Positions 9,049 through 16,297 of a stretch of DNA of 29,866 bases are shown here, in pieces. Every line of letters begins with the position of its first letter. Positions within the stretch are counted from its first letter, which is position 1. Below the pieces are notes generated by a model. It searched no databases, was not told the origin of the DNA, and was given only the letters and a program-made list of their open reading frames with translations. This stretch comes from JALXCH01 sp964495805 (lineage in GTDB: Bacteria > Calditrichota > Calditrichia > RBG-13-44-9), in the NCBI GenBank assembly GCA_964495805.1, contig CAZBWV010000108.1, positions 1 through 29,866 on the forward strand. Reading direction: 5' to 3'. A program made the translations under genes and the position numbers.

Positions 9049-9849
9049 TTATACCTGGCAAATTGTCCGGTAAAATTCCGGTCTTCGGTCAGAGAACGAA
9101 TGGTTCCGCCGGGTAAGTTGTTTGTTCCGTGCCTCTTCCGGATCGATCTCCGTCAGGTAAACCATTTCTTTCCGGGATGGTGCCCGGTAAATCAGTTGTC
9201 CCCGCGGGGCAACTATCTGGCTTTTTCCGGTAAATCGGATGGTGCCATGGGGCCGCCTCTCCTGTCCATACCGATTGGCGGTAATGGCAAACACGTGATT
9301 TTCCAGGCAGCGGGTAAGCATCGCCTGCTGGCAATAGCTAAGCACCAGGTTGGAGGGATGGCAGAGAATTTGTGCTCCCTGTAAAGCCAGCACTCTGGCA
9401 ACTTCCGGAAACGACCAATCAAAACAGATCATCATTCCCACCCGCACTCCGTGAATTTCTTGCACCGAGAGTGGCGTGTTGCCTGGTGCAAAAATCAGCT
9501 TTTCCCGGTCAAACAGATGAATTTTGCGGTAAGTGTGGATCAGTCCCTGCGGTCCGATAAGCAAGGCGGAGTTGTACACCTGCTGGCCAGCACGTTCGGC
9601 AAATCCGGTAACAAGATGCATTTTTTTCCGGGCACAGAGCTCCGCCAGTTCCCATAAGGTAGGGCTGTTGTCCAGTGGTTCGGCCAGATGCCAGGCTTCC
9701 TCCCGATTGGTAAAGGAATAGCCGGTAAAAGGGAGTTCCGGCAGAACAATTAAATCCGCTTCTATCTGGCTTAATTTTTCCAGCACTTTTCTTCGGTTGT
9801 GGGCCACCTTCCCGAAAACAGGACGAAATTGGTAAAATCCCACTCTCAT
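9049..9849 (-). CDS. Nitrilase-superfamily carbon-nitrogen hydrolase, probable omega-amidase
   Basis: The 266-aa protein has the intact catalytic triad of the nitrilase fold: Glu38 (LPELPFTGY), Lys109 (YRKIHLF) and Cys142 (MMICFDWSFPE). Members of this branch hydrolyse omega-amides, carbamoyl compounds or similar C-N bonds. The start codon overlaps the aminotransferase stop (ATGA), so the two proteins are probably made together. An aminotransferase plus this amidase suggests the glutamine transaminase/omega-amidase pathway, in which the amidase removes the 2-oxoglutaramate formed when glutamine is the amino donor. That is an inference from context; a role in another amide pathway is possible. 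The last 20 residues (FSDRRPEFY) are also typical of the family. Confidence 0.88.
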   Translation of the reverse strand: MRVGFYQFRPVFGKVAHNRRKVLEKLSQIEADLIVLPELPFTGYSFTNREEAWHLAEPLDNSPTLWELAELCARKKMHLVTGFAERAGQQVYNSALLIGPQGLIHTYRKIHLFDREKLIFAPGNTPLSVQEIHGVRVGMMICFDWSFPEVARVLALQGAQILCHPSNLVLSYCQQAMLTRCLENHVFAITANRYGQERRPHGTIRFTGKSQIVAPRGQLIYRAPSRKEMVYLTEIDPEEARNKQLTRRNHSFSDRRPEFYRTICQV

Positions 9850-11036
9850 GAGCTACCTCCTGCTCGGCTCGTTAACACCTGGTTCAATCGTTCAATGGCT
9901 AATTTCAAACGTTCCGGAGGTTCGCCGGTAAAGCAGATGCGGATATAGTCGGCAAAGTCACTTCCAAAGTCCACGCCCGGCGCCACGGACACACCGGCGT
10001 CCATCAACTGATCAAAAAGCTGCCAGTAAGTCCGACCGTGTAAAAATTCCCTGACCGAAAAAAACAGGAAGTAGGTGCCTTCCGGCTTTCGCACGGGGAA
10101 GTCCAGCCCCTTCACAAACATATCCCGCAATTCCCGATAATGGCGATTTAGCTCTGGAATCCAGGTTTGGCGCATCTTCACCGGTTCCACCATCATATAC
10201 TGAGAAAGGGTAGAGGGACTATACAACTGGTGGACCATTGCTTTGTTGACTTCCCGAATCACCTCCGGTGAGGCAGCAAGGTACCCTAAACGCAATCCGG
10301 CAAACATGAACGATTTGGAAAAAGTGAAAATGGAAAGAGTTTGCGGAAACATTTCCGGCAGGGTGGCGGGGGAAATATGCGTATGGGTATCGAACGTGAG
10401 TCCGTCGTACGCTTCGTCACTGATTATCCACAAACGGTTCTCCCGCGCAAAATCAGCCACCTGTTGCAACTGGTGTCGGGAGAGTACTTTACCGCTGGGA
10501 TTATTGGGGCTGTTCAGGTAAAGAGCGGCTGTTTTTTCGGTCAGGAATCGGGTCAGATAGCTGCGAATGTCCAGCTCTGGCTCTTCGTATAACCGAAGGT
10601 AAAATGGTGCCTCGCGCACCGTGGCTCCGGCCATGCGTACCATGCCCGGAAAAAACGGCCAGCATGGGGTGAGCACCAGCACTTCTTCGTCGGGATTTAC
10701 CAGTGCCTGCACACTGGCGCTTAGCGCGTTAGTGGCGCCGTTCGTTACCAGAATGTTTTCAATTTTTACCGGAAGATGGTTGTCCTGAGCAAGCTTTTCC
10801 CGGAGCACCTCCCGGAACCGTTCTACCCCAAATGTGTTGCAGTAGCGGTTGGCATAGGGGTATTTTTTCAGGAAATCCGGTTGGATGGGAAGCGGATATT
10901 GCACCGGCAGGTAAGTATCGCCAATATGGAGGCGAACCAGGTCTGGTCCGCGGGCTTTCATTTTGGCACGAAAATTTTCGAAAACCGAACCGGTAACCAG
11001 TTCGGTGCGCCGGGCAAATTCTGGAAATCGGGGCAT
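9846..11036 (-). CDS. Class I/II PLP-dependent aminotransferase
   Basis: A fold-type I aminotransferase of 396 aa with all the expected elements: NGATNAL phosphate-binding turn, LNSPNNPSGKVL, SDEAYDGLTF (Asp and Tyr that hold the cofactor), the PLP lysine near residue 241 in FTFSKSFMFAGLRLGY, and the substrate-carboxylate arginine in DYIRICFT. The ATG at 11036 has a GGAGGG ribosome site; an upstream in-frame GTG at 11051 is less likely. It overlaps the amidase gene by four bases and follows rdgB after 35 bases. Substrate cannot be read from sequence. Its partner suggests a glutamine-using transaminase acting on an aromatic or methionine-derived 2-oxo acid. A plain aspartate or aromatic aminotransferase remains possible. 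Confidence 0.9.
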   Translation of the reverse strand: MPRFPEFARRTELVTGSVFENFRAKMKARGPDLVRLHIGDTYLPVQYPLPIQPDFLKKYPYANRYCNTFGVERFREVLREKLAQDNHLPVKIENILVTNGATNALSASVQALVNPDEEVLVLTPCWPFFPGMVRMAGATVREAPFYLRLYEEPELDIRSYLTRFLTEKTAALYLNSPNNPSGKVLSRHQLQQVADFARENRLWIISDEAYDGLTFDTHTHISPATLPEMFPQTLSIFTFSKSFMFAGLRLGYLAASPEVIREVNKAMVHQLYSPSTLSQYMMVEPVKMRQTWIPELNRHYRELRDMFVKGLDFPVRKPEGTYFLFFSVREFLHGRTYWQLFDQLMDAGVSVAPGVDFGSDFADYIRICFTGEPPERLKLAIERLNQVLTSRAGGSS

Positions 11037-11071
11037 GCTGGTTCCCTCCACTCAAATCGGAAGTAGTTGGT

Positions 11072-11671
11072 TTAAAGATGACGCAAATATTCTTTCAGTA
11101 AAAAATCCCGGGCTTTTCGGAATGCCTGTGAGCGGTGACTGATCTGATTTTTTATGGCTTCCCCCAATTCGGCATAGGTCTGTCGGTAACCCTCCGGCAC
11201 AAAAAGCGGATCGTAGCCAAACCCACCAGTCCCCCGCAGTTCGGAAATAATGCGACCCCGCACCACGCCTTCCACGATGTGTTCGCCCCGTGAGCCTACA
11301 ATAGCTACCACGCAGCGGAATTGTGCCCCCCGTTCCTCCGGAGGTACATGGCGCAGTGCCTCCAGCAACTTGCGATTGTTGGCGGGGTAGTCATGTTCCC
11401 TACCGGAGTATCGGGCGGAATACACTCCCGGTGCCCCGTTCAGAGCATCCACCTCCAGGCCGGAGTCGTCTGCCAGGGTGAGCAGTCCGGTGATTTGATT
11501 AACCGTGCGCGCTTTAATTAAAGCGTTTTCGTGAAACGTGCTGCCGGTTTCCTGAATTGGCGGAATTTCCGGAAAGTCCTGTAGCGAAAGCAACTCCACC
11601 GGTAAATCCCGTAAAATCTCCTGAATTTCTTTGAATTTATGTTGATTGGCAGTGGCAATCACAATTTTCAT
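11072..11671 (-). CDS. rdgB: dITP/XTP pyrophosphatase (non-canonical purine NTPase)
   Basis: Hydrolyses dITP, ITP and XTP to the monophosphates and so keeps deaminated purines out of DNA and RNA. The 199-aa protein starts MKIVIATANQHKFKEI and shows FHENALIKA, the catalytic/metal segment LADDSGLEVDAL (Asp69), GFGYDPLFVPEG and the SHRSQAF end motif, all family hallmarks. An upstream extension of the frame is not used: this ATG overlaps the preceding CYTH gene stop (ATGA), sits just after GGAAGAG, and gives the family's usual N-terminus. Confidence 0.96.
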   Translation of the reverse strand: MKIVIATANQHKFKEIQEILRDLPVELLSLQDFPEIPPIQETGSTFHENALIKARTVNQITGLLTLADDSGLEVDALNGAPGVYSARYSGREHDYPANNRKLLEALRHVPPEERGAQFRCVVAIVGSRGEHIVEGVVRGRIISELRGTGGFGYDPLFVPEGYRQTYAELGEAIKNQISHRSQAFRKARDFLLKEYLRHL

Positions 11672-12237
11672 CGCTCTTCCTTTGCATTGGTGGTTATCGG
11701 TTGCTCGGCGTATTTGTGCTGATTGGTTCCCTGGATTAAGTTCAGGTAACCCCGGGATTCCGGAATCATCAGGAAACGTTCGGTAAGGATGTGCTGAATG
11801 GACTCCAGATTTTTCCGGGCGGTTGTGGCATCCGTGTGAACATCGACCACGGATTCGAACTCCAGGAATTCGCCTAAATCTTCCACCCTGTCCAGATGGA
11901 TGCGAACGTTCCGAAAGAGCCACAGCTCCCGGGTTTTCTGCACGGTCGCAATTTTGCCCAATGCGCTGGCAAGCAATTTCTCCACGGAAGCGGGTGCCGC
12001 CACAGGGGAGCGCAGGTAGTGGCTCTCGCGAGCTTTCGGCTGATCCGGGCGCTGGTAGTAAATGAGCACGCCTTCCTGGCCATCCTCCACGCGGAGCTTC
12101 AAACGTCCTTCCGGCACCCGAAAGTACACATCTTTCTGCTGCTTTTGCCAGCGAAATGAAACCTCCGGTAGATGGTTTAAGAACTCCCGGATATTTTCCA
12201 GCCCATCCACCCGAAATTTAATCTCAATATTTGTCAT
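11668..12237 (-). CDS. CYTH-domain protein (class IV adenylate cyclase / triphosphatase family)
   Basis: The 189-aa protein begins with a variant of the CYTH ExExK signature (NIEIKFRV, Glu5 and Lys7). It continues with the basic strand GRLKLRV, the KARESHY strand and the acidic metal-binding strand DLGEFLEFE of the tunnel fold. Members bind triphosphates; known activities are adenylate cyclase (CyaB), thiamine triphosphatase and inorganic triphosphatase. Sequence alone does not separate these, though the short single-domain layout resembles CyaB/ThTPase types. Its stop overlaps the rdgB start by four bases. I see no good ribosome site at its ATG. The C-terminal 30 residues are outside the domain and not recognised. 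Confidence 0.85.
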   Translation of the reverse strand: MTNIEIKFRVDGLENIREFLNHLPEVSFRWQKQQKDVYFRVPEGRLKLRVEDGQEGVLIYYQRPDQPKARESHYLRSPVAAPASVEKLLASALGKIATVQKTRELWLFRNVRIHLDRVEDLGEFLEFESVVDVHTDATTARKNLESIQHILTERFLMIPESRGYLNLIQGTNQHKYAEQPITTNAKEER

Positions 12238-12300
12238 ACAGGAAATTAGTGATGAAAAGGGGGATTGAACAACCGGGAAAGTAAAAAGAAGGAAGCGGTT

Positions 12301-12933
12301 TTAGTGAAAAAAGGGAATCCGGCGGATAATTCGGTAATGATTGGTTTGAATCACCACCAGATATATGTCGTTCGGTAGCGGTTGTCTGGAATCATCAACG
12401 GTATTCCATTCCACAAAAGAGGAACCTGCCGGGAAAACGGCGTCGGTTAGCTGCCGAACCATTTCGCCGGACCGGTTGTACACCAGAATCTGTACTCGAT
12501 CTGGCTTCCGGAGGGTGAAGCGAAATAAAATGGTGGAATGGAACAGATTGGGTGTCCCGATGATGATTTTGAATCCGGTAAGTATCTGAGCGTCGGGGTT
12601 GGCCTCATGTGAGTTGTGCGGTGGGTGAATAGGTCGATTTTCTTGGTCCATGGCGGTATTTCCTGGTGGCAAGGGAATAAAAACGGTTTTTGCCAGAAAG
12701 GTATAGGAATGCGGGAAATTATGTGCCGTGGAGAAATTGTTTGGAGAAGGGAAAAATATCTCAGAGAAATCTCCTGGCAAAGCGAGGGTTGGGGAATTAG
12801 TCCGGTTAAACTCATTAAGAAAAGGAACGGATTGGTTCGTTTTTTGGTATAGGTTGTCGGTAATGGTGGCCGGGAGAAAATGCACCAGAATACAGATAAC
12901 CATGAGCACAATTTGAGCACAGCGGATTTTCAT
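12301..12933 (-). CDS. Small secreted protein with T9SS/FlgD-like C-terminal domain
   Basis: A 210-aa protein with an N-terminal signal peptide (about 1-25, hydrophobic after MKIRC). A Pro/Asn/Thr-rich stretch without a recognisable fold (30-115) follows. The last 90 residues match the pattern of the type-A T9SS sorting or FlgD Ig-like domain: TPNLFHSTILFRFTL, then VQILVYNRSGEMVRQL, then FVEWNTVDDSRQPLPNDIYLVVIQTN, and a basic end. The usual (F/Y)PNPFNPST motif is degenerate here. The protein is therefore almost only a signal peptide, linker and sorting-like domain. Start ATG has a weak AAGG site. It lies 63 bases upstream of the CYTH gene and back to back with the tRNA operon. Confidence 0.68.
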   Translation of the reverse strand: MKIRCAQIVLMVICILVHFLPATITDNLYQKTNQSVPFLNEFNRTNSPTLALPGDFSEIFFPSPNNFSTAHNFPHSYTFLAKTVFIPLPPGNTAMDQENRPIHPPHNSHEANPDAQILTGFKIIIGTPNLFHSTILFRFTLRKPDRVQILVYNRSGEMVRQLTDAVFPAGSSFVEWNTVDDSRQPLPNDIYLVVIQTNHYRIIRRIPFFH

Positions 12934-13103
12934 GATTTTGCCTTAATTTCATCATCACTAATTGGGGCAAAATAAATGCCAGGGTAGAAAGTGTTTTTAT
13001 TCAAGGAAAGGGAATGTCGTTTTCTTCGGAAAAAAAGCGAATTTGTATAAATGATTTACATTTGAGGGAAGCAGATTGAAGAGGTTGGGTGAATTTTGCT
13101 GGC

Positions 13104-13132
13104 TTGACTTTTGGGGGAATTTAATTTATATT
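13104..13132 (+). promoter_or_regulatory. Sigma-70-type promoter of the tRNA operon
   Basis: The -35 box TTGACT (13104-13109) and -10 box TATATT (13127-13132) are separated by exactly 17 bases. The expected start, near 13139, is less than 20 bases before tRNA-Pro. The boxes are close to the general bacterial consensus and unlike the -33/-7 promoters of Bacteroidota. Confidence 0.78.
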
Positions 13133-13156
13133 TTCACGCTTTTTTGTGGTAAAGAT

Positions 13157-13232
<76 letters not shown>

Positions 13233-13251
13233 TTGTGGACGAGCTGGCATT

Positions 13252-13324
13252 GCTCCCTTAGCTCAGTGGATAGAGCAGCGGCCTTCTAAGCCGTTGGTCG
13301 GAGGTTCGAATCCTCCAGGGAGCG
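13252..13324 (+). tRNA. tRNA-Arg (anticodon TCT)
   Basis: Acceptor stem GCTCCCT/AGGGAGC with discriminator G. The anticodon stem GCGGC/GCCGT holds loop CTTCTAA, giving TCT. T-arm GGAGG/CCTCC with TTCGAAT. CCA is not encoded. Confidence 0.97.
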
Positions 13325-13375
13325 CAGGATTTAATCGGTGGTTGATTTTAAACATCGATTTCATTAAATTTGGCA

Positions 13376-13393
13376 GCCGATTTGAAAATCGGC
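13376..13393 (+). repeat. Perfect inverted repeat in the Arg-His tRNA spacer
   Basis: GCCGATTT and AAATCGGC face each other across two bases, giving an 8-bp palindromic hairpin seven bases before tRNA-His. No T-run follows, so it is not a terminator. It may be a processing signal for the tRNA precursor, or chance. Confidence 0.5.
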
Positions 13394-13399
13394 ATACAT

Positions 13400-13474
13400 G
13401 GTGGGTGTGGCTCAGTTGGTTAGAGCACCAGGTTGTGGCCCTGGGGGTCACGGGTTCAAGTCCCGTCACCCACC
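13400..13474 (+). tRNA. tRNA-His (anticodon GTG)
   Basis: Acceptor stem GTGGGTG/CACCCAC. The extra G at position -1 (13400) is encoded and faces discriminator C, as expected for tRNA-His. The anticodon loop TTGTGGC gives GTG. CCA is not encoded. Confidence 0.97.
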
Positions 13475-13536
13475 CAAAACTTAAAATTTTTTTGTTGTTT
13501 TTGCGGTCTATTCAAACTATATTTGTCGCCCTTTTC

Positions 13537-13609
<73 letters not shown>

Positions 13610-13623
13610 CAACTTAAAAAAAC

Positions 13624-13660
13624 AAAGGCTGTTCAGTTGAACAGCCTTTTTCTTTTTTAT
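13624..13660 (+). terminator. Terminator of the tRNA operon, probably bidirectional
   Basis: A near-perfect stem of about 11 bp (13624-13635 against 13638-13649, AAGGCTGTTC/GAACAGCCTT core) is followed by TTTTTCTTTTTT on the plus strand. On the minus strand it is followed by TTGTTTTTT, so it could stop transcription from either side. Confidence 0.88.
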
Positions 13661-13673
13661 TTAGGGGAGTCTC

Positions 13674-13852
13674 ATGTATTCCGTGTACCTTCCCGAATCC
13701 GAACCGGATGGAACGTTTTCCATTGGCCGGACTCCGGAATCTGGAAGAACACCTGGAGCGACACAATAGTGGACGAAGCAAAGCAACACCAGGCAAATGC
13801 TCCTGGCGTTCATTGGGCTAAAAAACTTTTCCCACCCGTGGCCAGACAATGA
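13674..13852 (+). pseudogene. Decayed GIY-YIG nuclease-domain gene
   Basis: A ribosome site (GGGGAG) precedes the ATG at 13674, which opens MYSVYLPESEPDGTFSIGRT, close to the start of small GIY-YIG proteins (pattern MYxVYxLxSxxDGxFYIGxT). That frame soon stops (TAG, 13767). The next part of the domain, NLEEHLERHNSGRSKAT, is intact from 13738 in the frame one base further on. A third piece, NAPGVHWAKKL, follows from 13796 in the last frame. So the domain is split by two frameshifts, and the expected C-terminal half is missing. The active-site GIY-YIG tyrosine is also altered (SIG instead of YIG). A functional gene with programmed frameshifts is very unlikely. It lies directly behind the tRNA terminator. 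Identification is from motif recognition only. Confidence 0.72.
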
Positions 13853-13956
13853 TAGAAACAAGACAGCTAAAAATGTTTTGAAATGATAAGGCGATTTTCA
13901 AGGAATTTAGGATGGCTATTTAGACACTTAACAGATTTTTGTGCCCGCCATTTTAC
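13853..13956. other. Non-coding remainder between GIY-YIG remnant and SDR gene
   Basis: Together with the remnant this makes a stretch of almost 350 bases (13610-13956) without an intact gene. It is AT-rich and I see no RNA gene, repeat or clear terminator for the SDR gene, which ends at 13957 on the minus strand. Confidence 0.5.
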
Positions 13957-14751
13957 TTAAAATGTACCCCGCACAATTCCCCCATCTACCAGCAGGGACA
14001 CACCGCTGATATACGCTGCGCGTTCGCTGCACAAAAAGGCTACGGCATCCCCGATTTCTTCCGGTTTCCCGAACCGTCGGGCAGGAATCTGTTGCTCTGC
14101 CTGTTTTACCACTTCTTCGAACGATAAACCGGTTTTCTCCGCTCGGGCTTTATTCAATTCAATCTGCCGATCCGTCATAATATGGCCGGGGAGTACGGCA
14201 TTTACTGTAATTCCGTATTGTGCCAGCTGGTTGGACTGCGTTCTGGTGAGGGCAGAGAGTCCGGCGCGCAGGGTACTGCTGATGGTTAACATGTCCATCG
14301 GTTCTCTGGCTACCAGGGAGGTAATGTGCACAATCCGTCCCCAGTGTTGCTTTCTCATATCAGGGATCACCAGCTGACTCAATCGTACTACATTCATCAG
14401 AGTGGATTCAATCCCCTGCCGCCATTTTTCTTCCTCTAATTCCATGAACATGCCCACCGGAGGTCCTCCGGTATTGGTAACCAGAATATCCACCGGACCC
14501 AGTGTTTGGCGGGTGTTGTGGAACCAACGGGTAATATCTTCTGATCGACTCACATCCGCCGGGATGGCAAGAACGGTGGCTTCGGGGAATTCCTCCGCCA
14601 GCTGCTGGCGAGTTGTTTCCAGTGCATCGGAATGTCGGGCGCAGATGGACACCTGGCAACCTTCTGCCAGAAGGGAACGAGCAATGGCTCGACCCAGCCC
14701 TTTACTCGCTGCCGCCACCATGGCCACTCTATTTCTTATGCCCAGATCCAA
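13957..14751 (-). CDS. Atypical short-chain dehydrogenase/reductase-family protein
   Basis: A 264-aa Rossmann-fold SDR protein. It has a variant nucleotide-binding loop (AAASKGLG, 13-20), an ADVS acidic turn, TNTGGPP (92-98) in place of the classical NNAG, and a C-terminal SGVSLLVDGG strand. Aligned on Ser145 (HITS), the positions of the catalytic Tyr (+13) and Lys (+17) are Ser158 and Arg162, so the YxxxK pair is lost. A subfamily of FabG-like proteins has this pattern; its reaction is not known to me. Translation appears to start at TTG (14751): AGAGGGA lies six bases before it, and no ATG occurs before the binding loop. It follows the glyS terminator, so it needs its own promoter or readthrough. 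Confidence 0.85.
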   Translation of the reverse strand: MDLGIRNRVAMVAAASKGLGRAIARSLLAEGCQVSICARHSDALETTRQQLAEEFPEATVLAIPADVSRSEDITRWFHNTRQTLGPVDILVTNTGGPPVGMFMELEEEKWRQGIESTLMNVVRLSQLVIPDMRKQHWGRIVHITSLVAREPMDMLTISSTLRAGLSALTRTQSNQLAQYGITVNAVLPGHIMTDRQIELNKARAEKTGLSFEEVVKQAEQQIPARRFGKPEEIGDAVAFLCSERAAYISGVSLLVDGGIVRGTF

Positions 14752-14788
14752 ACAGATTCCCTCTGGTTTTTAGAAAGACGGGAAAAAT

Positions 14789-14818
14789 TCAAAAAGGCAG
14801 GCTGTGCACCTGCCTTTT
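14789..14818 (-). terminator. Terminator of glyS
   Basis: A perfect 10-bp stem (14792-14801 with 14809-14818, core GGCAGG/CCTGCC) lies 10 bases after the glyS stop and runs into a T-tract on the minus strand. Confidence 0.82.
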
Positions 14819-14828
14819 ATTGCTTTTT

Positions 14829-16136
14829 TTATTCTTCGCTTAACTTTTCTTTAATGAATTGGTACACCTGGCTTTTGTCGATACGGATTTGCTCCATGCT
14901 ATCCCGCTCGCGAATGGTCACCGTGCCGTCTTCCAGCGTCTGGCTGTCCACCGTAATACAATAGGGTGTACCGACTTCATCCTGTCGGCGGTAGCGTCGT
15001 CCCACCGAACCGGATTCATCGTAGAACACCTTGAAATCTTTGCGCAGATCATCGTAAATCTGACGTGCAATTTCCGGCATACCATCGCGTTTTACCAGCG
15101 GGAAAATAGCTGCTTTGATGGGTGCAATTTGCGGCTTGAAGTGCAGTACCGTTCGGCCTTCCTGCTCTTCGTAAGCATCGGCCAGCACGGTCAGCATCAG
15201 ACGATCCACACCGGTGGAGGTTTCCACAATGTAAGGAATGTACTTTTCGCCCGCTTCCTGGTCGTAATAGCGCAGGTCTTTTCCGGAATATTCCTGATGC
15301 CGTTTCAGGTCAAAATCCGTGCGGTTGTGAATTCCTTCGATTTCGCTCCAACCAAAAGGGAATTCGTATTCGATGTCGAAAGCCGCTTTGGCATAGTGTG
15401 CCAGCTCATCCGGGGCGTGCTGATGGAAACGGAGCTTTTCCCGACGAATACCCAGGCGATCGTACCAGGCAAAGCGTTTTTCCTTCCAGTATTCGAACCA
15501 TTTTTCATCCTGACCTGGTTTCACAAAATATTGCATCTCCATCTGTTCGAACTCGCGCATGCGGAAGATGAAATTTCCCGGAGTGATTTCATTTCGGAAC
15601 GCTTTTCCAATTTGAGCAATGCCAAATGGAATTTTCTGGCGGCTGGCTTCGCGCACATTATGAAAATTCACATAAATTCCCTGGGCTGTTTCCGGACGAA
15701 GGTACACCACGCTGGCATCGTCTTCCACCGGTCCCATAAATGTTTTGAACATCAAATTGAACATACGCGGTTCAGTAAGCTCGCCCCCGCAATTGGGGCA
15801 GCCTTTGGAAACATCGATTTGATCCGCACGCCAGCGCATTTTACACTTTTTACAATCCACCAGCGGATCGGTAAATCCCTCCACGTGTCCGGAAGCTTCC
15901 CACACTTTGGGATGCATCAGAATGCTGGCATCCAGCCCTTCAATGTCCTCCCGCTCGTACACCATGCTTTTCCACCACAACTCCTTAATGTTCTTTTTCA
16001 GCTCCACTCCCAGCGGGCCGTAATCGTAACAACTGTTAATACCACCATATATTTCGCTGCTCTGGAACACAAACCCTCGTCGTTTACACAGCGAAACCAG
16101 TTTATCCATTACCGTGGGTGCATTTTTTTTAGCCAA
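14829..16136 (-). CDS. glyS: Glycyl-tRNA synthetase, dimeric (archaeal/eukaryotic-like) type
   Basis: Class II aminoacyl-tRNA synthetase that charges tRNA-Gly. It is the single-chain alpha2 form, not the alpha2beta2 GlyQ/GlyS form. The 435 aa show the N-terminal GFVFQSSEIYGG and YDYGPLGVELK, a zinc-like cysteine set (Cys95, Cys98, Cys113, Cys116), motif 2 region GKAFRNEITPGNFIFRMREFEQME, motif 3 region STGVDRLML, and a C-terminal anticodon-binding domain (from about 330). The start is TTG at 16136, with GAGAGGGA about seven bases upstream; it gives MAKKNAPTVMDKLVSLCKRRG, and an internal ATG nine codons later has no such site. The 161-bp gap to recO contains no T-box that I can recognise. Confidence 0.96.
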   Translation of the reverse strand: MAKKNAPTVMDKLVSLCKRRGFVFQSSEIYGGINSCYDYGPLGVELKKNIKELWWKSMVYEREDIEGLDASILMHPKVWEASGHVEGFTDPLVDCKKCKMRWRADQIDVSKGCPNCGGELTEPRMFNLMFKTFMGPVEDDASVVYLRPETAQGIYVNFHNVREASRQKIPFGIAQIGKAFRNEITPGNFIFRMREFEQMEMQYFVKPGQDEKWFEYWKEKRFAWYDRLGIRREKLRFHQHAPDELAHYAKAAFDIEYEFPFGWSEIEGIHNRTDFDLKRHQEYSGKDLRYYDQEAGEKYIPYIVETSTGVDRLMLTVLADAYEEQEGRTVLHFKPQIAPIKAAIFPLVKRDGMPEIARQIYDDLRKDFKVFYDESGSVGRRYRRQDEVGTPYCITVDSQTLEDGTVTIRERDSMEQIRIDKSQVYQFIKEKLSEE

Positions 16137-16297
16137 ATTGTTCCCTCTCTGTTTTTTATGAACCCAATTTGTTCAGAACCTGTGAACTTCGATTCGTCTG
16201 TATTTTCCCCTGGATGTTGTGCAAATAGGTGCGAAAACTCGCGCCGATTCGTTCATTCAGGAAGACCCGGTTAAATTTTAAACAAACACAAATATAA

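Noticed and set aside
13661..13861. Minus-strand 66-codon frame with a hydrophobic N-terminal part
   Set aside because: It is antisense to the GIY-YIG remnant, has no ribosome site, and the plus-strand motifs explain the sequence better.
14859..16274. Long 471-codon open frame on the plus strand
   Set aside because: It lies antisense to glyS, which has every family motif; the frame reads as low-quality His/Phe-rich sequence with no domain, a usual by-product of codon bias.
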